Positions 54,243 to 64,000 of a stretch of 64,000 nucleotides of DNA are shown piece by piece. Under the pieces are notes generated by a model, which had not been told where the DNA came from, searched no databases, and was given only the letters and a program-made list of their open reading frames with translations. The translations under genes and the position numbers were made by a program. The stretch comes from an uncultured Paracoccaceae bacterium. Its GTDB lineage: Bacteria; Pseudomonadota; Alphaproteobacteria; Rhodobacterales; Rhodobacteraceae. Every line of letters starts with the position of its first letter. Position 1 is the first letter of the stretch. The stretch spans positions 62,001-126,000 of the forward strand of contig CANLND010000006.1 in the NCBI GenBank assembly GCA_947492585.1, read 5' to 3'.

Positions 54243-55364
54243 TTAGACGCGCATCGGCATCACAACATAGACCGCGCTTTGATCATTTCCTTCGCGCATC
54301 AATGTCGGATCCCCGGACGAGTTGAACATGAACACCGCGTTTTCGCGGTCCACCTGATTGGCGATTTCCAACAGATATTTGGCGTTGAACCCGATATCCA
54401 GACGTTCATCGCTATAGGCGACGGCCAGCTCTTCTTCGGCGGCACCACTGTCGGGCGCGTTGACTGACAGGATCAGGCGATCTTCGTCCAGCTGCAGTTT
54501 CACCGCGCGTGAACGTTCCGAGGACACCGTTGCAACCCGGTCAACAGCCTTGGCAAATTCCGACGCATCCACTTCCAGACGACGGGTGTTGCCGGCCGGA
54601 ATAACCCGTGTGTAATCGGGGAACGTACCGTCGATCACTTTGGAGGTCAGGGTGATGGTAGGGGTGGCAAAGCGCACTTTGGTTTCGCTGACGGAAACCG
54701 AAATTTCCATTTCGTCATCATCCAGAAGCTTGCGCAATTCACCAACTGTTTTACGTGGAACAATGACACCCGGCATATCCGCGGCACCAGCGGGCAGATC
54801 CGCATCAATGCGCGCCAGACGGTGGCCATCAGTGGCAACACAGCGCAGAGCTTGGCCGTTTTCGGCGCCCTCCGCCACATGCATGTAGACACCATTCAGG
54901 TAATAACGCGTCTCTTCGGTAGAAATTGCAAATTTCGACTTATCGAACAAACGACGCAAAACGGCAGCATTGGCAGTAAAGTTCGATTGGTATTCGGATG
55001 TCGCCATCACCGGAAAATCTTCGCGCGGCAAAGTCGCCAGCGAGAAATTTGAGCGCCCAGCCTCAACCGTCAGACGTCCCGAAGCAGCATCCGCCGTCAG
55101 CGTGACCAATGCACCATCGGGCAACTTGCGGACAATTTCATGCAGCGTGGTTGCAGCCACGGTGGTAGCACCAGCCCGCTCAACCTGCGCTGTGGCTTTG
55201 TCGACCACCTCAATATCCAGATCGGTAGCGCGGAATTGAACCGTTTCACCTTCGGCTTCAATCAGAACATTTGCCAGAATCGGAATGGTATTGCGTCGCT
55301 CGACGACCGATTGGGCCTGAGAGACCGCTTTCAGAAGTGTTGCGCGTTCGATGCTGATCTTCAT
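54243..55364 (-). CDS. dnaN: DNA polymerase III beta sliding clamp
   Basis: MKISIERATLLKAVSQAQSVVERRNTIPILANVLIEA...YVVMPMRV. Confidence 0.97.
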   Translation of the reverse strand: MKISIERATLLKAVSQAQSVVERRNTIPILANVLIEAEGETVQFRATDLDIEVVDKATAQVERAGATTVAATTLHEIVRKLPDGALVTLTADAASGRLTVEAGRSNFSLATLPREDFPVMATSEYQSNFTANAAVLRRLFDKSKFAISTEETRYYLNGVYMHVAEGAENGQALRCVATDGHRLARIDADLPAGAADMPGVIVPRKTVGELRKLLDDDEMEISVSVSETKVRFATPTITLTSKVIDGTFPDYTRVIPAGNTRRLEVDASEFAKAVDRVATVSSERSRAVKLQLDEDRLILSVNAPDSGAAEEELAVAYSDERLDIGFNAKYLLEIANQVDRENAVFMFNSSGDPTLMREGNDQSAVYVVMPMRV

Positions 55365-55559
55365 GTCCATCAATCCTTTTCGTCAGGCCAAGCCAATGAC
55401 CAAGCGTCTGGCCGGAAGAGCAAACTAACGGTTTACCCCTGTGACACAAGACTTTTGTCATTTTCTCCGATTGTAGAGCCTGAGCGTCAAGAGGCCAAAA
55501 GCCTCAAATGACCAGTTGACGGGTGACCGTTGCTGCCAGACCCCCAAACCCATGAAAAA

Positions 55560-55585
55560 GCGGCCTCGATTTACATCGAGACCGC
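55560..55585 (-). terminator. Intrinsic terminator downstream of dnaA
   Basis: GCGGCCTCGAT-TTAC-ATCGAGACCGC hairpin then CTTTTTCATG on the minus strand. Confidence 0.7.
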
Positions 55586-55623
55586 AAAGTCTGTGATAGA
55601 TAGGCAAAGGGTTGAGCCTGAGA

Positions 55624-57045
55624 TTACGCCTCAAGCGCGCGGCGCAGCATCTCCACGTCTTCGGCGATTTGACCATCAACCGATTTCAGCTCTTCAATAC
55701 GTTTGACGCCGTGCATCACCGTGGTGTGGTCACGCCCCCCAAACCGGCGGCCAATTTCAGGCAAGCTGCGGCTGGTCAGCTGCTTGCACAGATACATCGC
55801 AACCTGACGCGGGCGCGCATAAGAGCGCAGGCGCTTGGGGCCAATGATGTCGGACATACGAATATTGTAATATTCCGAAACCTTACGCTGGATCTCTTCG
55901 ACGGTGATCTTGCGCTCGGAGGCACGCAGGACATCAGCAAGACAGTCCTGGGTCAGTTCCATGTCGATTTCACGACCAACAAGAGAGGCAAAGGCGAACA
56001 GACGGGTCAACGCACCTTCGAGCACACGCACGTTGGTTGAAATCCGATGTGCCAGAAATTCAAGAACACCATCGGCGATTTGCAGATCAGGATACGTTTG
56101 ACGCTGATGCTGTACTTTGGTCTGCAAGATACCAAGGCGCAGTTCATAATCCGTGGGGTGCAGGTCGACGACCAGACCACACTGCAAACGCGATTTCACG
56201 CGCTCTTCCAGCTCTTTGATCTCACCGGGTGCACGATCGGCCGAGATAATGATCTGTTTGTTCTGATCAACCAGCGCGTTGAAAGTATGAAAGAACTCTT
56301 CCTGTGTGGAATCTTTCCCTGCGATGAATTGGACGTCATCCACCATCAAAACGTCGACCGACCGGAACAAGTGTTTGAAATCCATCATCTTGCGTTCGCG
56401 CAAAGCTTGCACAAAGCGGTACATGAATTGTTCCGCGGACAGATACAGTACGTTCAGATCCGGATTTGACTGTGTCAGCTCCCAGGCAATGGCGTGCATC
56501 AGGTGGGTTTTACCCAGACCAACGCCCCCGTACAGAACCAACGGATTAAACGTAACAGGGCCGCCTTCGGCGACACGACGGGCGGCGGCATGCGCCAGTT
56601 CGTTGGGTTTCCCCACAACAAAGCTGTCAAACGTAAACCTTGGATCCAAAGGCGCAGCCTGCAGCGTTTCCAAAGGCTCTTTGCCCGCAGCGGGTGCGGA
56701 GCTGGCTGCGGATGTCACAGGGGCAGCGGTTGCCACTGGCGCGTCATCCTGCATCACCTCAAACAAGGGAGCGGGCGCATCACCAAGAGCTGACGCCGGA
56801 GCCTTTACAGCCACCTTGAACGCCAGACGCTGAACTTGTTCGCCAGCCAAATTGAATTCGTGCAAGATGAGGTCAGAGAAATTCTGCCCTACATAGTTGC
56901 CCATGAAGTTCGTCGGCACTGTGAACACAGCGATACCAGAATCCATGGCTTGCAGCTCTAGTGGTTCAATCCACGTCTTAAAGTTGTTTTGTCCAACCGC
57001 GCCCAGCAAACGTTGCTGGACATGATCCCATGTCTCTTCATTCAT
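55624..57045 (-). CDS. dnaA: Chromosomal replication initiator DnaA
   Basis: MNEETWDHVQQRLLGAVGQNNFKTWIEPLE; LYGGVGLGKTHLMHAIAW; RRFGGRDHTTVMHGVKRIEEL. Confidence 0.97.
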   Translation of the reverse strand: MNEETWDHVQQRLLGAVGQNNFKTWIEPLELQAMDSGIAVFTVPTNFMGNYVGQNFSDLILHEFNLAGEQVQRLAFKVAVKAPASALGDAPAPLFEVMQDDAPVATAAPVTSAASSAPAAGKEPLETLQAAPLDPRFTFDSFVVGKPNELAHAAARRVAEGGPVTFNPLVLYGGVGLGKTHLMHAIAWELTQSNPDLNVLYLSAEQFMYRFVQALRERKMMDFKHLFRSVDVLMVDDVQFIAGKDSTQEEFFHTFNALVDQNKQIIISADRAPGEIKELEERVKSRLQCGLVVDLHPTDYELRLGILQTKVQHQRQTYPDLQIADGVLEFLAHRISTNVRVLEGALTRLFAFASLVGREIDMELTQDCLADVLRASERKITVEEIQRKVSEYYNIRMSDIIGPKRLRSYARPRQVAMYLCKQLTSRSLPEIGRRFGGRDHTTVMHGVKRIEELKSVDGQIAEDVEMLRRALEA

Positions 57046-57520
57046 ATTTTGCCCCTCGCGTGCCCAAAAAGCAGTGGCCATTTTTGGCCTTTTTGTTTCG
57101 TCCCGTTCCCAGAAAACCCTGGAGGGCCTGAGCAATAACAATTGAATAGCCAGCCCTATCACCAGCTGACTTTACCCCGTGGGGAATGCGCTCAAACGCC
57201 ATTAATTTTACCAATAACACCCAGCGGCTCTCACCGCGGCCGCAACAACACCCAGATAGGAAACACCACATCGCCCCATACAGAACCTGTACAAGTCGAC
57301 TAAGCAGACGCACGGCAGATCGCGCGTCTTATGTGATGATGGTCGTCTCAATAATTGGTGGCACCAATCTGATCAGCCCGTCCCCCAGCGAGTGGAATCG
57401 CTGGATCAGTGGTAGCAATTTGGCAGGGGCATCAGCAACGAAACTATGATGTTGACTCTACCTTTGACGCCAAAGAATCTCTCGCAATTGCAGTAAGGTT
57501 TTGTCCTGTTGGAAAAAAAA

Positions 57521-57547
57521 CGAAGCGCCGCAAAATGCGACGCTTCG
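57521..57547 (-). terminator. Intrinsic terminator of rpsT
   Basis: CGAAGCGCCGCAAAATGCGACGCTTCG hairpin followed on the minus strand by TTTTTTTT. Confidence 0.8.
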
Positions 57548-57596
57548 GTTCATTTTTTTCTTGTGAAAAGGTCTTTTTCAGACCTTGGTGCTGGAA

Positions 57597-57860
57597 TCAG
57601 CCCAGAACCTTAACACGTGCAGCAAGACGCGACATTTTGCGCGAAGCGGTGTTCTTGTGGTAAACGCCTTTGGTCACGCCACGCATCAGTTCAGGCTGTG
57701 CCAAACGCAGAGCAGCAGTTGCTGCTTCTTTGTCGCCAGTCTCGATCGCTTCTTCAACTTTACGCAGGTAGGTGCGGATGCGCGAACGACGGGCTTTGTT
57801 TACCGCAGCGCGCTTTTCGTTCTGACGGGCGCGTTTTTTTGCTTGGGGCGTATTTGCCAT
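57597..57860 (-). CDS. rpsT: 30S ribosomal protein S20
   Basis: [39 protein letters not shown]. Confidence 0.97.
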   Translation of the reverse strand: MANTPQAKKRARQNEKRAAVNKARRSRIRTYLRKVEEAIETGDKEAATAALRLAQPELMRGVTKGVYHKNTASRKMSRLAARVKVLG

Positions 57861-58079
57861 GGTGATGGACCTTATAAGTTCGAGTTTTCTAAGCGCATAT
57901 CGCAAGCCAACCCGGATCTGTCACCGGTGTGATTCTAGCCTGAGCGGGCTGCACGCGCATGTATAGCGGCGGTGATTAGCTCCATTGGCGCTCAAATGCA
58001 AGCCCAAGTGACGCCGCACCGCCACAATGACAAAGGCAGGCCAATAGGCCTGCCCCGAACCGCTCAAATCAGCGTAAGT

Positions 58080-58856
58080 TTACTTGTCGCGGAACTGCGC
58101 TTCGCGCTTTTCCAAAAACGCGGCCATGCCTTCCTTTTGATCCTCGGTGGCAAACATCGAATGGAACAGGCGGCGTTCAAACAGCATACCTTCGGCCAAG
58201 GGCAGCTCATAGCTGCGATTCACCGCCTCTTTGGCAGCCAAAGCAGTCAGTTGTGATTTTTCCGCAATCTTCTGCGCCGCAGAGGTGGCTTCTTCCAGCA
58301 GTTTCTTGGCCGGCACAACACGAGACACCAGCCCCGAGCGTTCAGCCTCTTCAGCTCCCATAAAGCGACCTGTCAGGTTCATGTCCATCGCTTTGGACTT
58401 CCCAACAAAACGCGTCAGACGTTGGCTTCCGCCCATGCCCGCGATGACCCCCAGATTGATTTCGGGTTGGCCGAACTTGGCGTTATCGGCCGCAATGATG
58501 AAATCACACATCATCGCCAGCTCACAACCACCGCCCAGCGCATAGCCCCCGACAGCGGCAATCACTGGCTTGCGGATTGCCGAAATACGATCATTGGCTT
58601 GCGCAAGAAGGTTCTCGCTATAAACCTCCACAAAGCTCTTTTCCGACATTTCCTTGATATCGGCGCCGGCCGCAAAAGCCTTGTCTGATCCGGTGATCAC
58701 GATGCTGCGCACTTTGTCGCTGGCATCCGCCTCTTCTAGGGCCGTACAAAGTTCTGACAGAAGCTCAGTATTTAGAGCGTTCAGCGCATCAGGGCGGTTC
58801 AGTTTAATAAGACAAACGTGGTCCTGCACATCAACGTTGATCGTCTCAAAGGCCAT
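58080..58856 (-). CDS. Enoyl-CoA hydratase
   Basis: [62 protein letters not shown]. Confidence 0.95.
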   Translation of the reverse strand: MAFETINVDVQDHVCLIKLNRPDALNALNTELLSELCTALEEADASDKVRSIVITGSDKAFAAGADIKEMSEKSFVEVYSENLLAQANDRISAIRKPVIAAVGGYALGGGCELAMMCDFIIAADNAKFGQPEINLGVIAGMGGSQRLTRFVGKSKAMDMNLTGRFMGAEEAERSGLVSRVVPAKKLLEEATSAAQKIAEKSQLTALAAKEAVNRSYELPLAEGMLFERRLFHSMFATEDQKEGMAAFLEKREAQFRDK

Positions 58857-58920
58857 GGTGCATTGCTTTCATTGTTTCTTTCAAGAGTGAGTCATTAACA
58901 TGCACTCTACATTGATCAAG

Positions 58921-59772
58921 CTATCTTTGACACTTGCCACAATAGAAGGACGAGCGTCCTGATTGTGTAATTCTCAAAACAACCCCATCACACCCGGACC
59001 GCCTACAGGCGGCACCTTCACGCCCGTAAACATCGAAAGAATGCTGAAAATATCCAAGTTCTCCATTGGCTTGCCGGAAATCTTTTAGTGATGACCCACC
59101 GGCGTCTATGGCCTCTTGCAACACGGTTTTGATGATCGGAATCAGGGCCGAAACACGTGATTTGGAAATCTGCCCTGCTTTGCGTTTTGGAGATATTTCG
59201 CTACGGAACAAAGTTTCGCAAACATAGATATTTCCCAAACCTGCAATGATTCTCTGATCCAGCAGCGCCGTTTTGACCGGCGTATTCCGCCCCTCAAACG
59301 CGGCGATCAGATGGGTTTCGTTGAAATCATTGCCCAACGGTTCGGGCCCCAGAACCCGCATCAGCTTGTGCTCTTCCAGACCCTCAGTGGCGATCAGATC
59401 CATCGCACCAAACCGGCGTGGGTCGTTGAACGTAATGCGCGCGCCGTTGTCCATGTCAAACACCACATGGTCATGTTTCTGCGCCTGCGGGTGGTCGTGT
59501 ACGAATTGCCCCAGAGGATCCCCCGAAACCGTCATACGACCGGACATGCCCAAGTGTACCAGCAGGGTTTCGCCGCGATCCAGATCCGCCAGCAGGTATT
59601 TCGAACGCCGCCGCAATCCGACGATGCGCGCGCCGGTCAGGCGTTCCGCCATGTTTTCCGGGAACGGCCAACGCAGGTCTGGCCGGTTCACTTGCGCTTT
59701 TGTGATCACTGCCCCCTCCATAGAAGGAGCCAATCCACGCCGCACGGTCTCGACCTCGGGCAATTCAGGCAT
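58921..59772 (-). CDS. mutM: Formamidopyrimidine-DNA glycosylase
   Basis: [41 protein letters not shown]-terminal zinc finger CRRSGCDG...[10 protein letters not shown]. Confidence 0.97.
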   Translation of the reverse strand: MPELPEVETVRRGLAPSMEGAVITKAQVNRPDLRWPFPENMAERLTGARIVGLRRRSKYLLADLDRGETLLVHLGMSGRMTVSGDPLGQFVHDHPQAQKHDHVVFDMDNGARITFNDPRRFGAMDLIATEGLEEHKLMRVLGPEPLGNDFNETHLIAAFEGRNTPVKTALLDQRIIAGLGNIYVCETLFRSEISPKRKAGQISKSRVSALIPIIKTVLQEAIDAGGSSLKDFRQANGELGYFQHSFDVYGREGAACRRSGCDGVVLRITQSGRSSFYCGKCQR

Positions 59773-59865
59773 TACATCCCTCCTGAAACAGATGACGTTG
59801 GGCCGCATTGTGCGCGGCGAATTGCGCTCTATAACTGGAGCGAACCTGAGGAAACGGCAAGCCCC

Positions 59866-60618
59866 ATGACCGAAACACAAGAAACCACCACGCACTTTGG
59901 CTTTGAAACGGTACCCGAGCACGAAAAAGCCGGACGTGTGCAGGGGGTATTCAACTCCGTTGCTTCAAAATACGACATCATGAACGACGTCATGTCGATG
60001 GGCATCCACCGCGTGTGGAAAGACGCGATGATGGATTGGCTGGCACCGCGGCCGGGCCAGAAGCTGCTGGATGTGGCGGGCGGCACGGGCGATATTTCGT
60101 TCCGCTTTTTGAAACGGGCTGGCCAAGGGCATTCAACAGTGTTCGACCTGACCCGCCCGATGCTGGAAGAGGGTCGCAAACGCGCCGACGCTGAACACAT
60201 GCAGGACAGTCTGGACTGGGTCACTGGCGACGCCATGGCCCTGCCGTTCAAGGACAACACATTCGACGTTTACACAATCTCCTTTGGGATCAGAAACGTC
60301 ACCCGGCCACAAGAAGCCCTGAACGAGGCGTACCGTGTGCTGAAACCCGGTGGTCGGCTGATGGTGCTGGAGTTCTCGCAACTGCCCAACGAGGGCATGC
60401 AAATGCTCTATGACCTTTATTCCTTCAACGTGATCCCGCGCATGGGTCAGCTGATCGCTGATGATTACGACAGCTATCAGTATCTGGTGGAATCCATCCG
60501 CAACTTCCCCGATCAGGAAACCTTCCTTGGCATGGTGAAACAGGCTGGGTTTGAAAACGCCAAATACCGCAACCTGTCGATGGGCATCGCTGCCCTGCAT
60601 TCTGGCTGGAAGATCTGA
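59866..60618 (+). CDS. ubiE: Ubiquinone/menaquinone biosynthesis methyltransferase UbiE
   Basis: [75 protein letters not shown]. Confidence 0.97.
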   Translation: MTETQETTTHFGFETVPEHEKAGRVQGVFNSVASKYDIMNDVMSMGIHRVWKDAMMDWLAPRPGQKLLDVAGGTGDISFRFLKRAGQGHSTVFDLTRPMLEEGRKRADAEHMQDSLDWVTGDAMALPFKDNTFDVYTISFGIRNVTRPQEALNEAYRVLKPGGRLMVLEFSQLPNEGMQMLYDLYSFNVIPRMGQLIADDYDSYQYLVESIRNFPDQETFLGMVKQAGFENAKYRNLSMGIAALHSGWKI

Positions 60619-60621
60619 TCG

Positions 60622-62151
60622 ATGCGGGGCCCCCACAACATCATCCGCCTGATCCGTACAGGCGCTACATTTGAACGCTCTGGCGCGATGAATCTGGTGC
60701 TGGATGCCTTTGAAACCCCTGCCCCCTTACGTGCAGTTGCCCATGCCTTGGGTTGGCCGTTCAAATGGTTGGGCTACAAGGGGGACCTGAATATGCCCCC
60801 CGCCACCCGGGCGCTGACGGCATTGGGACCCGCCTATATCAAATTTGGCCAGGTGCTTTCGACCCGACCCGATGTGGTGGGCAATGAACTGGCGCAACAG
60901 CTGCGCGTTTTGCAGGATCAGCTACCGCCGTTTTCACGCGAAGAAGCGCTGGCACAGGTGGAGCAAGAGCTGGGCCAGCCCTGGCAGGAGATCTTTACCG
61001 AATTCAGCGAGCCAATCGCCGCCGCATCCATCGCGCAGGTGCATCGGGCCAAGCTGGTCAAAGACGGCAGCGATGTCGCGGTCAAAATCCTGCGCCCCGG
61101 TATTGAGCGCGCTTTTAACAAAGACGTGGATGCATTTTACCTGGCAGCCCGCATTGCCGATCTTTTTGCCCCCGGTGCGCGCCGTTTGCGCCCGATGGAA
61201 GTGATCGAACACTTTGACGGCGTGGTGCAGGGCGAGCTGGATCTGCGCCTTGAAAGCGCGGCCGCCTCGGAATTTGCCGCCAACACCAAAGACGACAAAG
61301 GTTTTCAGCTGCCGCAAATCCGCTGGGCGCATTCCGCGCGCCGGGTGATGACGTTGGACTGGGCCGATGGTACCGCTCTGGGCGACAACGCCGCGCTGGA
61401 TGTCGCAGGCCACAACCGGCGCGAGCTGGGTGAACGTGTGTTGTCCCTGTTTTTGCGCCACGCGCTGCGCGATGGGTTTTTCCACGCAGACATGCATCAG
61501 GGCAACCTGAAGGTCGCTGCCAATGGTGACATCATCGCGTATGATTTTGGCATTATGGGCCACATCGATGAATACACCCGCCGGGTCTATGCCGAGATCC
61601 TGTATGGCTTTATCAAACGTGACTATAAACGCGTGGCTGAGGTGCACTTTGAAGCAGGCTATGTCCCCGCTCACCAAGACGTGGATGAATTCGCCCGCGC
61701 CCTGCGCGCGGTCGGTGAGCCGATCTTTGGTATGGACGCCACACAGATTTCCATGGGCCGCCTGCTGAACTACCTGTTCGAAGTCACCGAACGGTTTGGC
61801 ATGGAAACTCGAACCGAGCTGATCTTGCTGCAACGCACCATGGTGGTTGTCGAAGGCGTGGCCCGCTCACTTGATCCCCATATCAACATATGGGAAGTCG
61901 CGCATCCGGTGGTCGAAGACTACATCAAACGCTCTATCGGCCCCAAAGCCATGATCAGCGACCTGGGCAAAACAGCGCTTGTACTGGCCCGCTTTGGCCC
62001 TCGATTGCCCGGTCTCGTTGAAAAAGCCCTGATTGCACAAACCACCGAAACTGCCCCCAAGAACTCAGGTTGGCGCGCCTGGGTGAAGCCAGGTGGCGTG
62101 GGTCTTGCGCTTGGCGCCTTTCTGACTCTTGGTGCCAGCTGGCTGTTCTAA
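60622..62151 (+). CDS. ubiB: 2-polyprenylphenol 6-hydroxylase / UbiB family kinase-like protein
   Basis: ALGPAYIKFGQVLSTRPDVVG; PIAAASIAQVHRAKL; GFFHADMHQGNLKVAANGDIIAYDFGIMGHID; C-terminal TM. Confidence 0.95.
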   Translation: MRGPHNIIRLIRTGATFERSGAMNLVLDAFETPAPLRAVAHALGWPFKWLGYKGDLNMPPATRALTALGPAYIKFGQVLSTRPDVVGNELAQQLRVLQDQLPPFSREEALAQVEQELGQPWQEIFTEFSEPIAAASIAQVHRAKLVKDGSDVAVKILRPGIERAFNKDVDAFYLAARIADLFAPGARRLRPMEVIEHFDGVVQGELDLRLESAAASEFAANTKDDKGFQLPQIRWAHSARRVMTLDWADGTALGDNAALDVAGHNRRELGERVLSLFLRHALRDGFFHADMHQGNLKVAANGDIIAYDFGIMGHIDEYTRRVYAEILYGFIKRDYKRVAEVHFEAGYVPAHQDVDEFARALRAVGEPIFGMDATQISMGRLLNYLFEVTERFGMETRTELILLQRTMVVVEGVARSLDPHINIWEVAHPVVEDYIKRSIGPKAMISDLGKTALVLARFGPRLPGLVEKALIAQTTETAPKNSGWRAWVKPGGVGLALGAFLTLGASWLF

Positions 62152-62284
62152 TACCAAATTTACAGCCCCGGTTTAGTGTGGAAAATGGCGGTTCGGAGTG
62201 CGTAGTTCGTAGGTCAAGAGGGGCAGATACCCCGCCAGTGCAGCGCAGGCTGGATTGACAAGACACCCTGTGTTGCACAAAGAC

Positions 62285-62298
62285 TCCGTTATGACGGA
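62285..62298. promoter_or_regulatory. Inverted repeat TCCGT-TATG-ACGGA overlapping the XRE-cupin start codon
   Basis: Perfect 5-bp inverted repeat with 4-bp spacer, repeated upstream of kbl. Confidence 0.6.
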
Positions 62299-62857
62299 AC
62301 ATAGCACAGACATCCTCACCCTCTTGCCTGCCCGCCTCAAAGAGGCGCGGCGTGCCCAAGGTCTTTCCTTAGAGGCCGTGGCCAACCTTTCCGGGGTCAG
62401 CCGATCCATGGTCAGCCAGATTGAACGCGGTGAATCCTCGCCCACCATTGCCACACTCTGGAACCTGACCCGCGCCTTACAAGTGGATTTTGCCGGCCTA
62501 TTAGAGGCCGGAGATGCTGCCGATCATATCGATGTCCTGTTGGCTGCGGATGTGCCCAAGATAGAAAACATGGGCCAAGGCTGCCGTATTCGTATCCTGT
62601 CGCCTCCCGAAGACGTCGGCGGCCATGAGGTCTATGATATCCGTTTTGATGCCGGTGGCGCGCTGGACAGCCAACCACATGGGCGTGGCACCCGTGAGCA
62701 ACTGACGGTGTTGGAGGGACAGGTACAGCTGATCTCGGGCGCAGCCAAATCGCACCTGGATCGCGACGATTCTGCCCGCTATGCAGCTGACGTTCCGCAC
62801 ATGATTACCGCCATCAACGGCCCTGCCCGCGTTTTTTTGATTGTAAAGAACAGTTAA
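62291..62857 (+). CDS. XRE-family transcriptional regulator with C-terminal cupin domain
   Basis: LKEARRAQGLSLEAVANLSGVSRSMVSQIERGESSPTIATLWNLTRALQVDFAGLLE plus cupin-like REQLTVLEGQVQLISG. Confidence 0.9.
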   Translation: MTEHSTDILTLLPARLKEARRAQGLSLEAVANLSGVSRSMVSQIERGESSPTIATLWNLTRALQVDFAGLLEAGDAADHIDVLLAADVPKIENMGQGCRIRILSPPEDVGGHEVYDIRFDAGGALDSQPHGRGTREQLTVLEGQVQLISGAAKSHLDRDDSARYAADVPHMITAINGPARVFLIVKNS

Positions 62858-62865
62858 GAGAAAAA

Positions 62866-62935
62866 TCCGTATTGACGGAAATTTGTCCCAAATAACTGAT
62901 TTCCCCTATTTGGGAAAATAATCCGTTATGATAGA
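62866..62935. promoter_or_regulatory. kbl upstream region with two TCCGT-N4-ACGGA-type sites and a second inverted repeat
   Basis: 62866-62879 TCCGTATTGACGGA; 62922-62935 TCCGTTATGATAGA; TCCCAAATA (62886-62894) / TATTTGGGA (62907-62915). Confidence 0.6.
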
Positions 62936-62965
62936 ACTCTCGCAAATGACCGAGGGAGTTTTATC

Positions 62966-64000
62966 GTGTCCACTGCATTTCTGACCCACGTTTCGCAAAC
63001 CCTGTCCCAGATTGATGCGGATGGCCTGTATAAGCGCGAGCGTATGATCACTTCGCCGCAACGCGGCGAAATTGCGGTTGGCGACCATAAGGTGATCAAC
63101 CTGTGCGCCAATAATTATCTTGGTCTTGCGGATCACCCAGACCTGATCAAAGCAGCCTGCGACGCAATGGAACCCAAAGGGTTCGGCATGGCCTCGGTAC
63201 GCTTCATTTGTGGCACGCAAGATCTGCACCGTAAGTTAGAGCAGCGGCTGGCCCGTTTTTTAGGGAAAGATGATTCCATCCTTTTTGCTGCGTGCTTTGA
63301 TGCCAATGGCGGTCTGTTTGAACCCCTGCTTGGCCCCGAAGACGCAATCATTTCCGACAGTCTGAACCATGCATCCATCATCGATGGCATTCGCCTCTGC
63401 AAGGCCAAGCGCTATCGATATATGAACAACGACATGATCGATTTGGAGGCGTGGCTGCAACAAGCCCGTGCAGATGGCGCGCGTCATATCATGATTGCCA
63501 CCGACGGCGTGTTCTCGATGGATGGCTATCTGGCGAAACTTCCCGAAATCCGGGCTCTGGCCGACAAATACGATGCCGTGGTAATGGTGGATGATTGCCA
63601 CGCGACAGGCTTCATGGGACCCAACGGTGCCGGTACACCTGACCACTTCGGCGTCGACGTCGATATTGTCAGCGGCACTCTTGGCAAGGCCCTGGGTGGT
63701 GCCATTGGTGGATACATCGCCGGCCCTCAGCCGGTGATAGATCTGCTGCGCCAACGCGCGCGACCTTATCTGTTTTCAAACTCCTTGCCCCCGGCCATCG
63801 TCGCCGCAGGAATCGAGGCGCTGCGCCTTGTTGAAGAAGGTGCAGAACAGCGGGCACAGCTGTTTGAAAACACAAAATTCTGGCGTGCAGGGCTGACCAA
63901 GCTTGGCTTTGACCTATTGCCCGGAGAACACCCGATTGTGCCGGTGATGTTAGGAGAGGCCAAACTGGCGCAAGCCATGGCCAATCAGCTGTTTGACGAA
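62966..64000 (+). CDS. kbl: Glycine C-acetyltransferase (2-amino-3-ketobutyrate CoA ligase), C-terminus cut by window edge
   Basis: GTG start; manual translation [27 protein letters not shown]...[21 protein letters not shown]...[48 protein letters not shown]; absent from the ORF track. Confidence 0.92.
   Translation, partial: MSTAFLTHVSQTLSQIDADGLYKRERMITSPQRGEIAVGDHKVINLCANNYLGLADHPDLIKAACDAMEPKGFGMASVRFICGTQDLHRKLEQRLARFLGKDDSILFAACFDANGGLFEPLLGPEDAIISDSLNHASIIDGIRLCKAKRYRYMNNDMIDLEAWLQQARADGARHIMIATDGVFSMDGYLAKLPEIRALADKYDAVVMVDDCHATGFMGPNGAGTPDHFGVDVDIVSGTLGKALGGAIGGYIAGPQPVIDLLRQRARPYLFSNSLPPAIVAAGIEALRLVEEGAEQRAQLFENTKFWRAGLTKLGFDLLPGEHPIVPVMLGEAKLAQAMANQLFDE

Noticed and set aside
59311-59865. 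N-terminal extension of the UbiE ORF
   Set aside because: Overlaps mutM antisense; UbiE homology starts at [16 protein letters not shown] (59866).
60934-61833. 299-aa minus-strand ORF inside ubiB
   Set aside because: Antisense to the well-supported UbiB gene and without recognisable domains.

Overview
This 64 kb window looks like an alphaproteobacterial chromosome segment of Rhodobacterales/Roseobacter type. The inference rests on the gene families and on the CcrM, HspQ, DUF2125 and DUF3576 proteins; no search was run. It is mostly housekeeping. It contains a replication/repair block on the minus strand (rpsT, dnaA, dnaN, recF, a nucleotidyltransferase, gyrB), plus mutM, mutY, xth, rnhB and holA. 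It also has ftsK, lolA, leuS-lptE-holA, lpxK with a KdtA-like gene, ubiE-ubiB, ribA-like, ccrM, an AlkB-type hydroxylase, two class III nucleotide cyclases and a porin. Both window edges cut genes absent from the ORF track: a GlxA/GbdR-like AraC regulator (1-231, minus) and kbl (62966-end, plus, GTG start). I found no tRNA, rRNA, CRISPR array, IS element or prophage. The best leads are regulatory and architectural: (i) three copies of TTGACC-N2-GGTCAC-type operators between a TetR gene and a divergent oxidoreductase; (ii) a repeated TCCGT-N4-ACGGA site shared by an XRE-cupin gene and kbl; (iii) TGAAAWTTTCA palindromes before an XRE/GFA/dimethylglycine-dehydrogenase-like operon; (iv) a membrane protein with a C-terminal OmpR-type winged helix next to a DUF427-like/nucleotide-cyclase fusion; (v) a small nucleotidyltransferase whose start overlaps the recF stop; (vi) paired GANTC sites upstream of ccrM. 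I see no clear multi-gene defence system or other obviously new system.
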